A stretch of DNA of 64,000 nt from Pseudomonas avellanae BPIC 631 (GTDB taxonomy: Bacteria > Pseudomonadota > Gammaproteobacteria > Pseudomonadales > Pseudomonadaceae). The first letter of the stretch is position 1, and each line of letters starts with the position of its first letter. The notes below the pieces were generated by a model. That model searched no databases and was not told where the DNA came from. It worked only from the letters and a program-made list of their open reading frames with translations. Made by a program: the position numbers and the translations under genes. The stretch lies in assembly GCF_000444135.1 (NCBI RefSeq), contig NZ_ATDK01000229.1, forward strand, positions 1-64,000. The letters are read 5' to 3'. This document shows, piece after piece, positions 25,390 to 34,400 of the stretch.

Positions 25390-26307
25390 GTGGCTCAGGT
25401 CAAGCGTATACGTCGCAATGTCAGCGGGATCATCCTGCTCGACAAGCCTCTGGGCTTCACGTCCAACGCCGCTCTGCAAAAGGTTCGCTGGCTGCTCAAT
25501 GCCGAGAAGGCCGGGCACACGGGCAGCCTTGATCCTTTGGCAACCGGCGTTCTGCCGTTGTGCTTTGGCGAGGCGACCAAGTTCTCTCAGTATCTGCTCG
25601 ATTCGGACAAGTCCTACGAGACGCTGGCCCAGCTGGGTAAGACCACGACCACTGGCGACTCCGAGGGCGATGTTTTGCTCACGCGTCCGGTGACCGTTGG
25701 TCGCGATGATATCGAAGCGGTTCTGCCCGATTTCCGCGGGAAAATCAGCCAGATACCTCCCATGTACTCGGCCCTCAAGCGTGACGGGCAGCCACTTTAC
25801 AAACTGGCGCGTGCAGGGGAAGTAGTGGAGCGCGAGCCCCGTTCTGTTACTATTGCGCGCCTGGAACTACTTGCTTGCGAAGGCGAGACAGCACGTCTGT
25901 CGGTGGATTGCAGTAAAGGCACCTATATCCGCACGCTGGTCGAGGATATCGGTGAAAAACTCGGTTGTGGTGCCTACGTCGCAGAGCTGCGCCGCACCCA
26001 GGCCGGGCCTTTCACACTGGCTCAGACGGTTACGCTGGAAGAGCTCGAGCAAGTGCATGCCGACGGTGGCAACGAAGCGGTTGACCGCTTCCTGATGCCT
26101 TCGGACAGCGGCCTGCTGGACTGGCCACTGCTGAAGTTTTCCGAGCACAGTTCGTTTTACTGGTTGCATGGCCAGCCGGTACGCGCCCCGGATGCACCGA
26201 AATTCGGTATGGTGCGGGTGCAGGATCACGAAGGTCGCTTCATCGGTATCGGTGAAGTCAGCGAAGACGGGCGTGTTGCGCCGCGTCGATTGATTCGGTC
26301 AGAGTGA
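25390..26307 (+). CDS. truB: tRNA pseudouridine-55 synthase TruB
   Basis: 305 residues. Makes pseudouridine 55 in the T loop of tRNAs. Catalytic Asp48 is in [15 protein letters not shown], the same numbering as E. coli; [17 protein letters not shown] and the Tyr-containing [11 protein letters not shown] follow, and a C-terminal PUA-like region ends the protein. Starts at GTG (25390), 3 bases after the rbfA stop, with AAAGGG across the junction. rbfA-truB-rpsO-pnp is a conserved order. Confidence 0.97.
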   Translation: MAQVKRIRRNVSGIILLDKPLGFTSNAALQKVRWLLNAEKAGHTGSLDPLATGVLPLCFGEATKFSQYLLDSDKSYETLAQLGKTTTTGDSEGDVLLTRPVTVGRDDIEAVLPDFRGKISQIPPMYSALKRDGQPLYKLARAGEVVEREPRSVTIARLELLACEGETARLSVDCSKGTYIRTLVEDIGEKLGCGAYVAELRRTQAGPFTLAQTVTLEELEQVHADGGNEAVDRFLMPSDSGLLDWPLLKFSEHSSFYWLHGQPVRAPDAPKFGMVRVQDHEGRFIGIGEVSEDGRVAPRRLIRSE

Positions 26308-26318
26308 CCGGAACCAGT

Positions 26319-26344
26319 CCACTGGCAGGCTAGCCTGGCAGTGG
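26319..26344 (+). terminator. Inverted repeat between truB and rpsO
   Basis: Arms CCACTG..CAGGC (26319-26330) and GCCTG..CAGTGG (26333-26344) pair with a single G-G mismatch and a 2-base centre. No U run. It may be a processing site or a weak terminator in the rpsO leader. Confidence 0.5.
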
Positions 26345-26465
26345 GGTGGAACGAGGATGGCTGTCAACAGGCACGGTCATATCTCATTTTTTAATACGAG
26401 GTTTTGTCCTCGGCCTGTTGGAAGCGTTTCCCCGGAAGCGCTTCCCTGAAATAAGGATTGCCCAC

Positions 26466-26735
26466 ATGGCACTCAGCGTTGAAGAAAAAGCTCAGATCGT
26501 AACCGACTACCAGCAAGCTGTTGGTGATACTGGTTCGCCAGAAGTGCAAGTTGCACTGCTGACCGCCAACATCAACAAACTGCAAGGCCACTTCAAGGCC
26601 AACGGTAAGGACCACCACTCCCGTCGTGGTCTGATCCGTATGGTAAACCAGCGCCGCAAGCTGCTGGATTACCTGAAAGGTAAGGACGTTAGCCGTTACA
26701 GCGCCCTGATCGGTCGTCTGGGTCTGCGTCGCTAA
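26466..26735 (+). CDS. rpsO: 30S ribosomal protein S15
   Basis: 89 residues, the standard length. Binds the central domain of 16S rRNA early in 30S assembly. Conserved segments: [45 protein letters not shown] and [13 protein letters not shown] in pieces. ATG at 26466 is preceded by ATAAGGATT. The 130-base leader includes GGAAGCG/CGCTTCC pairing near 26421-26447; S15 autoregulates via its leader in several bacteria, so that is possible here. Confidence 0.99.
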   Translation: MALSVEEKAQIVTDYQQAVGDTGSPEVQVALLTANINKLQGHFKANGKDHHSRRGLIRMVNQRRKLLDYLKGKDVSRYSALIGRLGLRR

Positions 26736-26823
26736 TAACGACGTTGCTAGAGGTTGGTTGTCTGTCACGATCCGTCGGGTTTACCCGGTGGGTCTGGCAG
26801 GCTCCCAGCCTCAAGTTTTATCT

Positions 26824-26857
26824 GGGCTGTGGAAGGGGCCGACTCCCCACGCTGCCC
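26824..26857 (+). promoter_or_regulatory. Imperfect hairpin in the pnp leader
   Basis: GGGC (26824-26827) pairs with GCCC (26854-26857), and inside it GTGG (26829-26832) with CCAC (26847-26850). In E. coli a leader hairpin cut by RNase III mediates pnp autoregulation. The same role here is inference. Confidence 0.5.
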
Positions 26858-26910
26858 AAGAATTCGCAAGAAACCAGTTCCCCAAGAGCCACAAAGAAAG
26901 GTAGGAAACC

Positions 26911-29016
26911 GTGAACCCGGTAATCAAAAAGTTTCAGTTCGGTCAATCGACCGTAACCCTCGAGACAGGCCGTATCGCCCGTCAAGCCTCTGGCGCAGTA
27001 TTGGTCACCGTTGACGACGACGTCAGCGTACTTGTGACTGTGGTCGGCGCCAAACAGGCTGATGCTGGTAAAGGCTTCTTCCCTCTGTCCGTGCACTATC
27101 AGGAAAAAACCTACGCTGCCGGCAAGATTCCTGGTGGTTTCTTCAAGCGTGAAGGCCGTCCTTCCGAGAAAGAAACCCTGACCTCGCGCCTGATCGACCG
27201 TCCGATCCGTCCGCTGTTTCCAGAAGGCTTCATGAACGAAGTGCAGGTTGTCTGCACCGTCGTTTCCACCAGCAAGAAGATCGATCCGGACATCGCTGCG
27301 ATGATCGGTACTTCGGCTGCTCTGGCCATCTCCGGTATCCCGTTTGACGGTCCGGTTGGCGCTGCGCGCGTTGCTTTCCATGAAAGCACCGGCTACCTGC
27401 TGAACCCGACTTACGAGCAACTGCAGGCTTCGAGCCTGGACATGGTCGTAGCCGGTACTTCCGAAGCCGTTCTGATGGTTGAATCGGAAGCCAAAGAGCT
27501 GACCGAAGACCAGATGCTGGGCGCTGTGCTGTTTGCCCACGACGAGTTCCAGGTGGTCATCAACGCCATCAAGGAACTGGCTGCCGAAGCCGCCAAGCCT
27601 ACATGGGATTGGCAGCCAAAGCCTGAAGCGACTGCACTGCTGGGCGCTATCCGTGCCGAGTTCGGCGACGCGATCTCGCAGGCTTACACCATCACCGTCA
27701 AAGCAGACCGCTATGCGCGTCTGGGCGAGCTGAAAGACCAGGTCGTTGCCAAGCTGGCTGTCGAAGAAGGCAGCCCGTCTGCCGGCGAAGTCAAAGCGGC
27801 TTTCGGTGAAATCGAATACCGCACCGTTCGCGAAAACATCGTCAACGGCAAGCCGCGTATCGATGGCCGTGACACTCGCACTGTCCGCCCGTTGAACATC
27901 GAAGTCGGCGTTCTGCCAAAGACTCACGGTTCGGCACTGTTCACCCGTGGCGAAACTCAGGCGCTGGTTGTTGCCACCCTGGGTACTGCACGCGACGCAC
28001 AGCTGCTCGACACCCTTGAAGGCGAGAAAAAAGACCCCTTCATGCTGCACTACAACTTCCCTCCGTTCTCGGTGGGCGAGTGTGGTCGTATGGGCGGCGC
28101 GGGTCGTCGCGAGATCGGTCACGGCCGTCTGGCACGCCGTAGCGTACAGGCCATGCTGCCGGGCGCTGATGTGTTCCCGTACACCATCCGTGTTGTGTCG
28201 GAAATCACCGAGTCCAACGGTTCCAGCTCCATGGCTTCGGTCTGCGGCGCTTCCCTGGCACTGATGGACGCTGGTGTTCCGATGAAGGCACCGGTTGCCG
28301 GTATCGCCATGGGTCTGGTCAAGGAAGGCGAGAAGTTCGCCATTCTGACCGACATCCTGGGTGACGAAGATCACTTGGGCGACATGGACTTCAAAGTAGC
28401 CGGTACCTCCAAGGGTGTTACCGCGCTGCAGATGGACATCAAGATCAAAGGCATCACCGAAGAAATCATGGAGATCGCTCTGGGCCAAGCCCTGGAAGCT
28501 CGCCTGAACATTCTCGGTCAGATGAACCATATCATCGGTCAGTCGCGTAACGAGTTGTCGGCCAACGCTCCGACCATGATCGCGATGAAGATCGACACCG
28601 ACAAGATCCGTGACGTGATCGGCAAGGGTGGCGCAACCATCCGTGCAATCTGCGAAGAGACCAAGGCTTCGATCGACATCGAAGACGACGGCTCGATCAA
28701 GATCTTCGGCGAGTCCAAGGAAGCGGCTGAAGCAGCACGTCAGCGCGTTCTGGGTATCACCGCAGAAGCAGAGATCGGCAAGATCTACCTGGGCAAGGTT
28801 GAGCGCATCGTCGATTTCGGCGCATTCGTCAACATCCTGCCTGGCAAGGATGGCCTGGTACACATCTCCATGTTGAGCGACGCTCGCGTAGAGAAAGTGA
28901 CCGACATCCTGAAAGAAGGTGAAGAAGTCGAAGTACTGGTACTGGACGTGGACAACCGCGGCCGTATCAAGCTGTCGATCAAAGACGTCGCCGCAGCGAA
29001 AGCGTCGGGCGTCTGA
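26911..29016 (+). CDS. pnp: Polyribonucleotide nucleotidyltransferase (PNPase)
   Basis: 701 residues. Phosphorolytic 3'-5' exoribonuclease and degradosome partner. Two RNase PH-like domains (about 1-215 and 310-545) are separated by a helical region; the second has the family motif [23 protein letters not shown] in parts. A KH domain ([19 protein letters not shown], about 555-615) and an S1 domain ([18 protein letters not shown], to about 690) end the protein. Starts at GTG 26911, preceded by GTAGGAAAC. Last gene of the metY-pnp cluster, with a strong terminator. Confidence 0.99.
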   Translation: MNPVIKKFQFGQSTVTLETGRIARQASGAVLVTVDDDVSVLVTVVGAKQADAGKGFFPLSVHYQEKTYAAGKIPGGFFKREGRPSEKETLTSRLIDRPIRPLFPEGFMNEVQVVCTVVSTSKKIDPDIAAMIGTSAALAISGIPFDGPVGAARVAFHESTGYLLNPTYEQLQASSLDMVVAGTSEAVLMVESEAKELTEDQMLGAVLFAHDEFQVVINAIKELAAEAAKPTWDWQPKPEATALLGAIRAEFGDAISQAYTITVKADRYARLGELKDQVVAKLAVEEGSPSAGEVKAAFGEIEYRTVRENIVNGKPRIDGRDTRTVRPLNIEVGVLPKTHGSALFTRGETQALVVATLGTARDAQLLDTLEGEKKDPFMLHYNFPPFSVGECGRMGGAGRREIGHGRLARRSVQAMLPGADVFPYTIRVVSEITESNGSSSMASVCGASLALMDAGVPMKAPVAGIAMGLVKEGEKFAILTDILGDEDHLGDMDFKVAGTSKGVTALQMDIKIKGITEEIMEIALGQALEARLNILGQMNHIIGQSRNELSANAPTMIAMKIDTDKIRDVIGKGGATIRAICEETKASIDIEDDGSIKIFGESKEAAEAARQRVLGITAEAEIGKIYLGKVERIVDFGAFVNILPGKDGLVHISMLSDARVEKVTDILKEGEEVEVLVLDVDNRGRIKLSIKDVAAAKASGV

Positions 29017-29035
29017 TTGATTTAAGCAGCACTTG

Positions 29036-29063
29036 AAAAAGGACTCTTCGGAGTCCTTTTTTT
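29036..29063 (+). terminator. Terminator after pnp
   Basis: AAAAAGGACTC (29036-29046), TTCG loop, GAGTCC, then seven T. A textbook intrinsic terminator, 20 bases after the pnp stop. Confidence 0.92.
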
Positions 29064-29181
29064 ATGAGTGCAATTAGGGGCTTACGTTTGCACCGCGCGA
29101 AATGCCTGATGTGAACATGCATCTTGCAAGCCCGGGAAGTGGTGAACGGGCAATCTGCACGATTTCGTCAAACAACGAAAA

Positions 29182-29194
29182 ATTCAAGTTATTG
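29182..29194 (+). promoter_or_regulatory. Candidate IHF site upstream of the sigma-54 promoter
   Basis: ATTCAAGTTATTG matches WATCAANNNNTTR at all but one fixed position, in an AT-rich stretch about 45 bases upstream of the -24 element. This is the usual place for IHF bending between an upstream activator and sigma-54 polymerase. Confidence 0.5.
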
Positions 29195-29224
29195 ATTTTA
29201 AAGTGTTTTTTGCCTATCTCATAT

Positions 29225-29241
29225 TTGGCACACCGCTTGCG
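29225..29241 (+). promoter_or_regulatory. Sigma-54 (RpoN) promoter of the BON-domain gene
   Basis: TTGGCAC (29225-29231) and TTGC (29237-29240) give GG and GC dinucleotides exactly 10 bases apart, matching the -24/-12 consensus YTGGCACG-N4-TTGCW at nearly all positions. Transcription would begin near 29252, about 50 bases before the ATG of the BON gene. Confidence 0.85.
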
Positions 29242-29305
29242 ACATAACCGATAACCCTGCAGCCACACAGCTGGCGCAGATTTTGAGAAAAACAGGAGTT
29301 ATCGT

Positions 29306-29659
29306 ATGAAGAAGTTCGCTATCGCTGCTGCTACCGCTACTGCCCTGACGCTGACCATGGCAAACGCTGCATTCGCTCAGACTTCGGCCCAAGCTCCGAT
29401 GGTTCTGGCAGCCAACACCACGACTCAAGAAGTCAAAGAAGATACCTCTGACACCTGGATCACCACCAAAGTCAAAGCTGACCTGCTGACTGAAAAAGGC
29501 ATCCCTGGTTCGGACATCAAGGTTGAAACCAACAAAGGCGTGGTTTCCCTGTCCTCCATGGTAAAAGTCACTGAAGCACAGAAAACCACAGCTGTAGCCA
29601 TCACCAAGAAAATCAAAGGCGTCAAAGATGTATCGGCTGCTGGCCTGAAAGCCGAGTAA
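29306..29659 (+). CDS. Secreted BON-domain protein (OsmY-like)
   Basis: 117 residues. A clear Sec signal peptide (KK, then an Ala-rich core) with predicted cleavage after AFA at residue 24. One BON domain covers about residues 48-115 (DTWITTKVKADLLTEKGI, then VVSLSSMVKVTEAQKTTAV and a GVKDV turn). BON domains occur in periplasmic proteins tied to osmotic or envelope stress, such as OsmY, and are thought to contact membranes; the exact role is unknown. Ribosome site CAGGAGT precedes the ATG. It stands alone between two terminators, behind a near-consensus sigma-54 promoter, so it is likely a single-gene RpoN-dependent unit. Confidence 0.9.
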   Translation: MKKFAIAAATATALTLTMANAAFAQTSAQAPMVLAANTTTQEVKEDTSDTWITTKVKADLLTEKGIPGSDIKVETNKGVVSLSSMVKVTEAQKTTAVAITKKIKGVKDVSAAGLKAE

Positions 29660-29713
29660 TAGAACACTGCACATGAACACCCGCAGTCATTGATTGATGG
29701 AAGGTTCATGCGA

Positions 29714-29770
29714 GGCTACAAGGATGTAGCCATTACAGGCCCCGGCTGAAGAGTTGGGGCCTGTTCTATT
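29714..29770 (+). terminator. Double hairpin terminator after the BON gene
   Basis: First hairpin GGCTACA (29714-29720)/TGTAGCC (29725-29731). Second, stronger, ACAGGCCCC (29735-29743)/GGGGCCTGT (29756-29764), followed by TCTATT. Confidence 0.75.
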
Positions 29771-29813
29771 GTGGGCGGGAAATATGCATAAGGAGCTGAA
29801 CGCAACAAGGCGA

Positions 29814-30122
29814 TCAGTTACGACGCTTGCTTTCAATCCTCACCAGGCGACCGCCTTCAAAGCGCAGGTACTGATACATGCCGTTATCAGGGCCGTAGAT
29901 CCACTCTTCTATCCTGACCGCCTCTGACCTGCGATAAGTGCTGTTAAAGGTCTCTTGAGTGCCAAGAACCTCCTGACTCACGGGCTCGCCACACTTCTGC
30001 TGAACCTCGAACGCCCGGTCACCGGTGCTTACCAATTGGCTGCCGCACCGCAAGGTTGAGGTGGCGTACGAAAAGGTAGCGGTTGACCCTGCCAGGGCGG
30101 CGAGGGTCAGGGTGATCAGCAT
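29814..30122 (-). CDS. DUF2845 small exported protein
   Basis: 102 residues from ATG 30122. A hydrophobic signal (LITLTLAALAGSTATFSYA) is followed by a small domain with STLRCGSQLVSTGD, QQKCGEPVSQE and EEWIYGPDNGMYQYLRFEGGRL, the pattern of DUF2845; the two Cys may pair in the periplasm. A TTG at 30143 would add the basic residues ARTRIK and give a better signal peptide, and it lies 4 bases after the stop of the upstream DUF748 gene; either start may be used. Likely co-transcribed with the DUF748 gene. Function unknown. Confidence 0.8.
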   Translation of the reverse strand: MLITLTLAALAGSTATFSYATSTLRCGSQLVSTGDRAFEVQQKCGEPVSQEVLGTQETFNSTYRRSEAVRIEEWIYGPDNGMYQYLRFEGGRLVRIESKRRN

Positions 30123-30147
30123 CTTGATTCGGGTGCGTGCCAAGGGT

Positions 30148-33111
30148 TTATTCACTGTCGAGGTGGAGAGGGCTGACGACTTTACCATCCGGTTGAGCCT
30201 GACCCAGCCGGGCGTCGACAAAATACACGCGCGCATCTTCCAGCTTGCCGGTGTCCACCAGATAATCCTTGATGCTACTGGCCCTGCTCTGGCCCAGCTC
30301 ACGCAGCAACAGCTCGTTACCGCTCCAGAATTTAAGCACGGCGGCACGCATCTGGCCTGCGCGTTGTTCCTTGCCCAGGGTTGCCCATTCAGCAGGCGGT
30401 TGCTGTTTCAGGCGAGCTCGGTAAATGCCTTCAAGCATCGGCGCTTTCTCATCGTCCGGGACCTGAATCAGCCCGGCCCTGGCCGGGACCTTGTCACCGC
30501 GTCTCTGAAGAATCTTGTAATACGTATACTGGTATTCCCGCTCCAGCCTCTGCTGGGCAATCAACGGGCCGTCACTGCTGGCGGCACTGGTGCCTTCAAT
30601 CTCAAGCTTGAGGTCCGGGCGCTCCTTAAGTGCGGCTGAGAGCTTGTCCAGCGCCTTTTGTGCCTCGGCCGACAAGTCACTGGCGCCTGGCGCGAAACTC
30701 ACGCTGCCGAGGTCCTCTGAACTGCCGCCTGCGACCAGCCCGCCAAGCATCTTGAACGGCGCTTGCGCGGCGCGCAGCACCAGATTGCGCAGCGTCTGCC
30801 AGACAATAGGCATCACGCTGAACTGAGGGCTGTTGAGGTCGCCCTCAATAGGCAACTCCAGGGAAATGCGCCCCTTGGTGTCCTTGAGCAGCGCGACCGC
30901 CAAGCGAATAGGCAGGTCCAGTGCATCCGGGCTGTCGACCCGTTCGCCCAGTTGCAACTGTTCGATCAGCACTTTGTTCTGTGCCTTGAGCTGGCCCTTG
31001 GTGATCAGGTAATGCAGATCGAGGTTGAGCCTGCCCTTGCGGATCCGGAAGCCGGCGAATTTACCCGAGTACGGCGTCAGGTTGGTCAGCTCGACGCGCT
31101 TGAAGCTGGTGGTGATGTCGAGGCTGGCCATCGGGTCGAAAGGGTTGAGGCTGCCTTTGATGGTCACCGGTGCATAGCGGTCTACCTTGCCTTCGATATC
31201 AACCGGGGCCGGAGTGGCTTTGCGGTTGTCGATCGTGCCGATGCGACCATTGAGTTGCTGCACCGCGGTCGCGAAGTTGGGCGTCAGGGTCATGTCGGCA
31301 AAGTTTGCCGAGCCGTCCTTGATGTTCACTTCACCAACGTAGATCGCCAGCGGGTTCTCTGTTTTGGTTTTGGGCTGCGTCTTGGCTGTTTTTGGCTGCG
31401 AGGCAGCCTTGTCACCGGGCTGCGGAATCAGCAGGTCGTCAACGTTGGTGGTGCGGTCTTCGTTGATCATGAAGCGCGCGTAAGGCTGGCTCATGTTGAC
31501 TTTGGCAATCGACAGGCCTGTGCTGTGCTGGTAGTCCAGCCCTTCGAGCTCCAGTTGCTGCCACTTGAGAAAATCGCGCTGTTTGAGCGTGTCGAGCGTG
31601 TGAAGCTGATTGACCTGGGCTTTGCCCGTGACGCTGAACGCCAGCGGCTCGGTGCTTTTCAGGTTGACCGCCAGATCGCTGCCAAGCATGCCGCTGCGCA
31701 GTTCAAGAAGAATGAACGGGCTGATGTAAGCCTGCGCGACGCGTAAATCGATGTCGCGGGTGGTCACGTTCAATCGTGCGCTCACCGGGTTCAGGTTAAC
31801 GTCGCCGGTTGCAGTGAGATTGCCCTGTTTGCCCAGACCGGTGTCGAGCTTGAGCGTGAAGGGGGATTTGTTCAGGCTGTCGAAGTTTTGCATGTCCAGA
31901 TTCAGCGGGCCAACATCCAGAGCAACAGGCTCTTTGGGTACGCGATCGGCCAAGTGGACCGTGTAATTGCGCAACTGCACGTCGCGCAACAGCACTTGCC
32001 ACGGCTTGCTCGGCTGAGCATTGGCCTGCGCGTCAGTCTGCGTGGCGGGAGTGGGTTCAGCGGCCTTTTCATCCACTGCCGGTTTTTTCGGCGCGCCTGC
32101 CTTGCCCGCAGGGTTGGCGAACAGTTTTTGCCAGTCCAGTTGGCCGTCGGCTTCGCGCGCTGCCCAGGTTTCGAGCTTCTGGCTGCGAATCTTGCCGACG
32201 GTGACCAGTTGCCGGGCCAGATCAACCGATGTTTCGCTGACATCCAGGCGTTGCAGGCGCACCAGTGGGCGACCGTCGGGGGTGTTCAGCGCGAAGGGCG
32301 CCACACTGGCCGACAGGTTGGTCAGCTTGAGTTCGGTTTCTTTGGAGAGGTCGAGCTTGTACGCGGTGCTGAAATTCAGCACGCCATTTTCAAGCGCCAG
32401 CGGCAGGGCGTCACGTACATAAGGCCACCACAGCTTCATCTTGCCGTCCGTGACCTTCAACGTGCCCTCGGAGGTGATCGGCACCAGACTGATGCGGCCC
32501 ACCCAGTCGATCTGCCCGCCATCGGGGCCTGCCGCGACCAGTGTCATGTCGGCATTGTCTTCGGGCAGGGTGCTGAGGTTTTTGAGTTCGAAATTCAGTG
32601 CGTCGTAGAGGAATTCGATCGGCTGGCTGGGGCGCACGTCCTGAAAGTGCACGTAGCCATCAGCCAGCTTGATTTCGCCGATACGCAGCGGAAACGGCTT
32701 GCTCGGCGGTTGGTCTTTCGCAGGTTCGCTGGCAGGCAGCTTGAACAGCTGCGCCAGATTGAGCTTGCCTTGCTTGTCGAACAACAGCTCGGCTTTGGGT
32801 TTGATCAGTTCGACGCGTTGCAGGTGCAGCGCTTTGGTCCAGAGGCTATCGATCTGCAGATTGGCGTAGAGCTTTTCAAACGCCACCTGTTCTTTGCCCG
32901 GCGTGCCGATGTTCAGGCCCCAGAGGGTCAGTTCCAGCGTGTAGGGATTGAATTCCAGGCGTTCGAGCCTGGCGGGCACGGTCGAATAATTGGCCAGTTG
33001 CTGATTCGCGATACGCAGGGCGACACCGGGGAGGATGAAAAACCCCAGCAAGCTGTAGAGCACGATCACAGCCAGCAGTGAGCCAAATGTGCGTTTCAAT
33101 CCTTTGGACAT
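30148..33111 (-). CDS. DUF748 large envelope protein (AsmA-like)
   Basis: 987 residues. One N-terminal membrane anchor (about 9-28) followed by a long periplasmic part rich in beta-strand, similar in style to AsmA-family proteins (TamB, YhdP) that bridge the envelope. The C-terminal 200 residues show two pieces that resemble an OmpA-like peptidoglycan-binding domain: FAPGASDLSAEAQKALDKL with LKLEIEGTS, and later LGQSRASSIKDYLVDTGKL, separated by about 100 residues. The ATG at 33111 was chosen because it begins MSKGLKRTFG, directly before the anchor; an upstream in-frame ATG (33156) is possible. Function not established; lipid transport or envelope maintenance is inference. Confidence 0.85.
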   Translation of the reverse strand: MSKGLKRTFGSLLAVIVLYSLLGFFILPGVALRIANQQLANYSTVPARLERLEFNPYTLELTLWGLNIGTPGKEQVAFEKLYANLQIDSLWTKALHLQRVELIKPKAELLFDKQGKLNLAQLFKLPASEPAKDQPPSKPFPLRIGEIKLADGYVHFQDVRPSQPIEFLYDALNFELKNLSTLPEDNADMTLVAAGPDGGQIDWVGRISLVPITSEGTLKVTDGKMKLWWPYVRDALPLALENGVLNFSTAYKLDLSKETELKLTNLSASVAPFALNTPDGRPLVRLQRLDVSETSVDLARQLVTVGKIRSQKLETWAAREADGQLDWQKLFANPAGKAGAPKKPAVDEKAAEPTPATQTDAQANAQPSKPWQVLLRDVQLRNYTVHLADRVPKEPVALDVGPLNLDMQNFDSLNKSPFTLKLDTGLGKQGNLTATGDVNLNPVSARLNVTTRDIDLRVAQAYISPFILLELRSGMLGSDLAVNLKSTEPLAFSVTGKAQVNQLHTLDTLKQRDFLKWQQLELEGLDYQHSTGLSIAKVNMSQPYARFMINEDRTTNVDDLLIPQPGDKAASQPKTAKTQPKTKTENPLAIYVGEVNIKDGSANFADMTLTPNFATAVQQLNGRIGTIDNRKATPAPVDIEGKVDRYAPVTIKGSLNPFDPMASLDITTSFKRVELTNLTPYSGKFAGFRIRKGRLNLDLHYLITKGQLKAQNKVLIEQLQLGERVDSPDALDLPIRLAVALLKDTKGRISLELPIEGDLNSPQFSVMPIVWQTLRNLVLRAAQAPFKMLGGLVAGGSSEDLGSVSFAPGASDLSAEAQKALDKLSAALKERPDLKLEIEGTSAASSDGPLIAQQRLEREYQYTYYKILQRRGDKVPARAGLIQVPDDEKAPMLEGIYRARLKQQPPAEWATLGKEQRAGQMRAAVLKFWSGNELLLRELGQSRASSIKDYLVDTGKLEDARVYFVDARLGQAQPDGKVVSPLHLDSE

Positions 33112-33235
33112 GGGCGGCGGCGTCTCTCTCTTTTGGAAGCCCTTGGAGTATGGCACGCTTGTTCGGTTCCCGAGGTACTGCCGTCGTGGCTTGTAGGAAC
33201 TTTCCAGTATTGCTTTTCCAATTTCAGGCGACGAA

Positions 33236-34252
33236 TCAGAGTTGCAGGATCAGCGTCTTCAACGGTGGCTGATTGTCTTGAGATGGGAAGTCCCCGGCAG
33301 GCAGCATCTCTTGCCACTCACGGACCGGGCGGCCGGTTTTGGTGGCGCAGCGCAGCACTTGCTCGCGCCAGTCTTGCATGCTGACCTTTGCCAGATTGTT
33401 GCAGCAGATCAGAACGCCGCCATCTGCCGTCGCCAATAGGGCCGGTTTGAGCAGGCTTTGATAGTCGCGTAACAGGTCAACGGTGCCGAACGCGCTCTTG
33501 GCCCAGGCGGGAGGGTCGAGCAGAACCAGGTTATAGTGGCGCGGCTGCAGTTTCACATAGCTGGGCAATTGCTGGCTGCGCCGCGCGGCGACAGGCAACC
33601 CGGCCAGTTGGCGGATCGCCGGGAAGTAATCGGACTGAATGAATTGCATGGTCGGCAGCTGTGGGTTAAGCGCGCCGTTTTCGCGGCCCACGGCCAGATT
33701 GCCTTCGGCGAAGTCCAGATTGCACACCTCGCTGGCACCACCGGCCGCAGCGCTGAGGCCGACACCGCAGGTGTAGGCGAACAGGTTCAGCACGCTCTTG
33801 CCAGCACTGTGCTGCTTGACCCAGCCGCGCGTGTTACGCAGGTCGAGAAACAACAGCGGGTCCTGACCGGCATGCCGCCCCCGAACCCGGTAATTGAGCC
33901 CCCATTCATGCCCGACATGGTCGGCCAGGGCCGCTTCTTCGGCCTTGTAGACGGTGTCCTCACGGTCCACCCGCGAGTTGCCCTGCGAGCGATCGTTGTA
34001 GACCAGCAGTGTTTCCACACCCAGGTACGTATTGATCTGCGCATGCACGGCGAGCAAAGTCTCGCGATCCAGGCTGGCGTGAAAGCTCTGCACCAGCAAT
34101 TGCGGGCCGTAGCGGTCGATGGTCAGGCCGCTGGCGCCTTCCTGGCTGCCATGAAACAGGCGATAGCAGTCCGTGCCTTGTGTGTGCAACTCGGCAAGCA
34201 ACGGTCGACGATTATCGAGGGCGACGCTGAGCGCCTGATTCAGGGAAGACAT
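33236..34252 (-). CDS. Class I SAM-dependent rRNA-type methyltransferase (RlmI-like)
   Basis: 338 residues. Contains an EEHAD-like RNA methyltransferase core: GLTIDRYGPQLLVQSFH in the N-terminal region, SAM-binding VLNLFAYTCGVGLSAAAGGA, the acidic NLDFAEGNL, and the catalytic-type YNLVLLDPPAWAKSAFG. It resembles the catalytic part of RlmI/RlmK (23S rRNA m5C/m7G methyltransferases) but lacks an obvious N-terminal PUA domain. The substrate is inferred as rRNA. Single gene, divergent from phoD; 125 bases separate it from the DUF748 gene downstream. Confidence 0.85.
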   Translation of the reverse strand: MSSLNQALSVALDNRRPLLAELHTQGTDCYRLFHGSQEGASGLTIDRYGPQLLVQSFHASLDRETLLAVHAQINTYLGVETLLVYNDRSQGNSRVDREDTVYKAEEAALADHVGHEWGLNYRVRGRHAGQDPLLFLDLRNTRGWVKQHSAGKSVLNLFAYTCGVGLSAAAGGASEVCNLDFAEGNLAVGRENGALNPQLPTMQFIQSDYFPAIRQLAGLPVAARRSQQLPSYVKLQPRHYNLVLLDPPAWAKSAFGTVDLLRDYQSLLKPALLATADGGVLICCNNLAKVSMQDWREQVLRCATKTGRPVREWQEMLPAGDFPSQDNQPPLKTLILQL

Positions 34253-34400
34253 GCCAAGCGCCTCGGGCTGTAATAAAGCGCGGGAGTTTACCAGCTACCA
34301 GTCGTTGATGGCTTGAGCTGTCGAGAATTGGCGCCTCTGTCACACAGCGCCAACATTGCCCTGCTACGTTGCTTTTTTGCCTGTTAGCGAGGGGATAACC

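Noticed and set aside
26780-26805. GG-N10-GC pattern upstream of pnp as a sigma-54 promoter
   Set aside because: The hexamers around the dinucleotides (TGGCAG and CAGC) do not fit the -24/-12 consensus.
26818-28863. 681-codon open frame antisense to pnp
   Set aside because: Same artefact; composition typical of an antisense shadow.
34310-34360. Possible Pho box before phoD (CTGTCAC)
   Set aside because: Only one 7-base half is present; no second repeat at the 11-base spacing.
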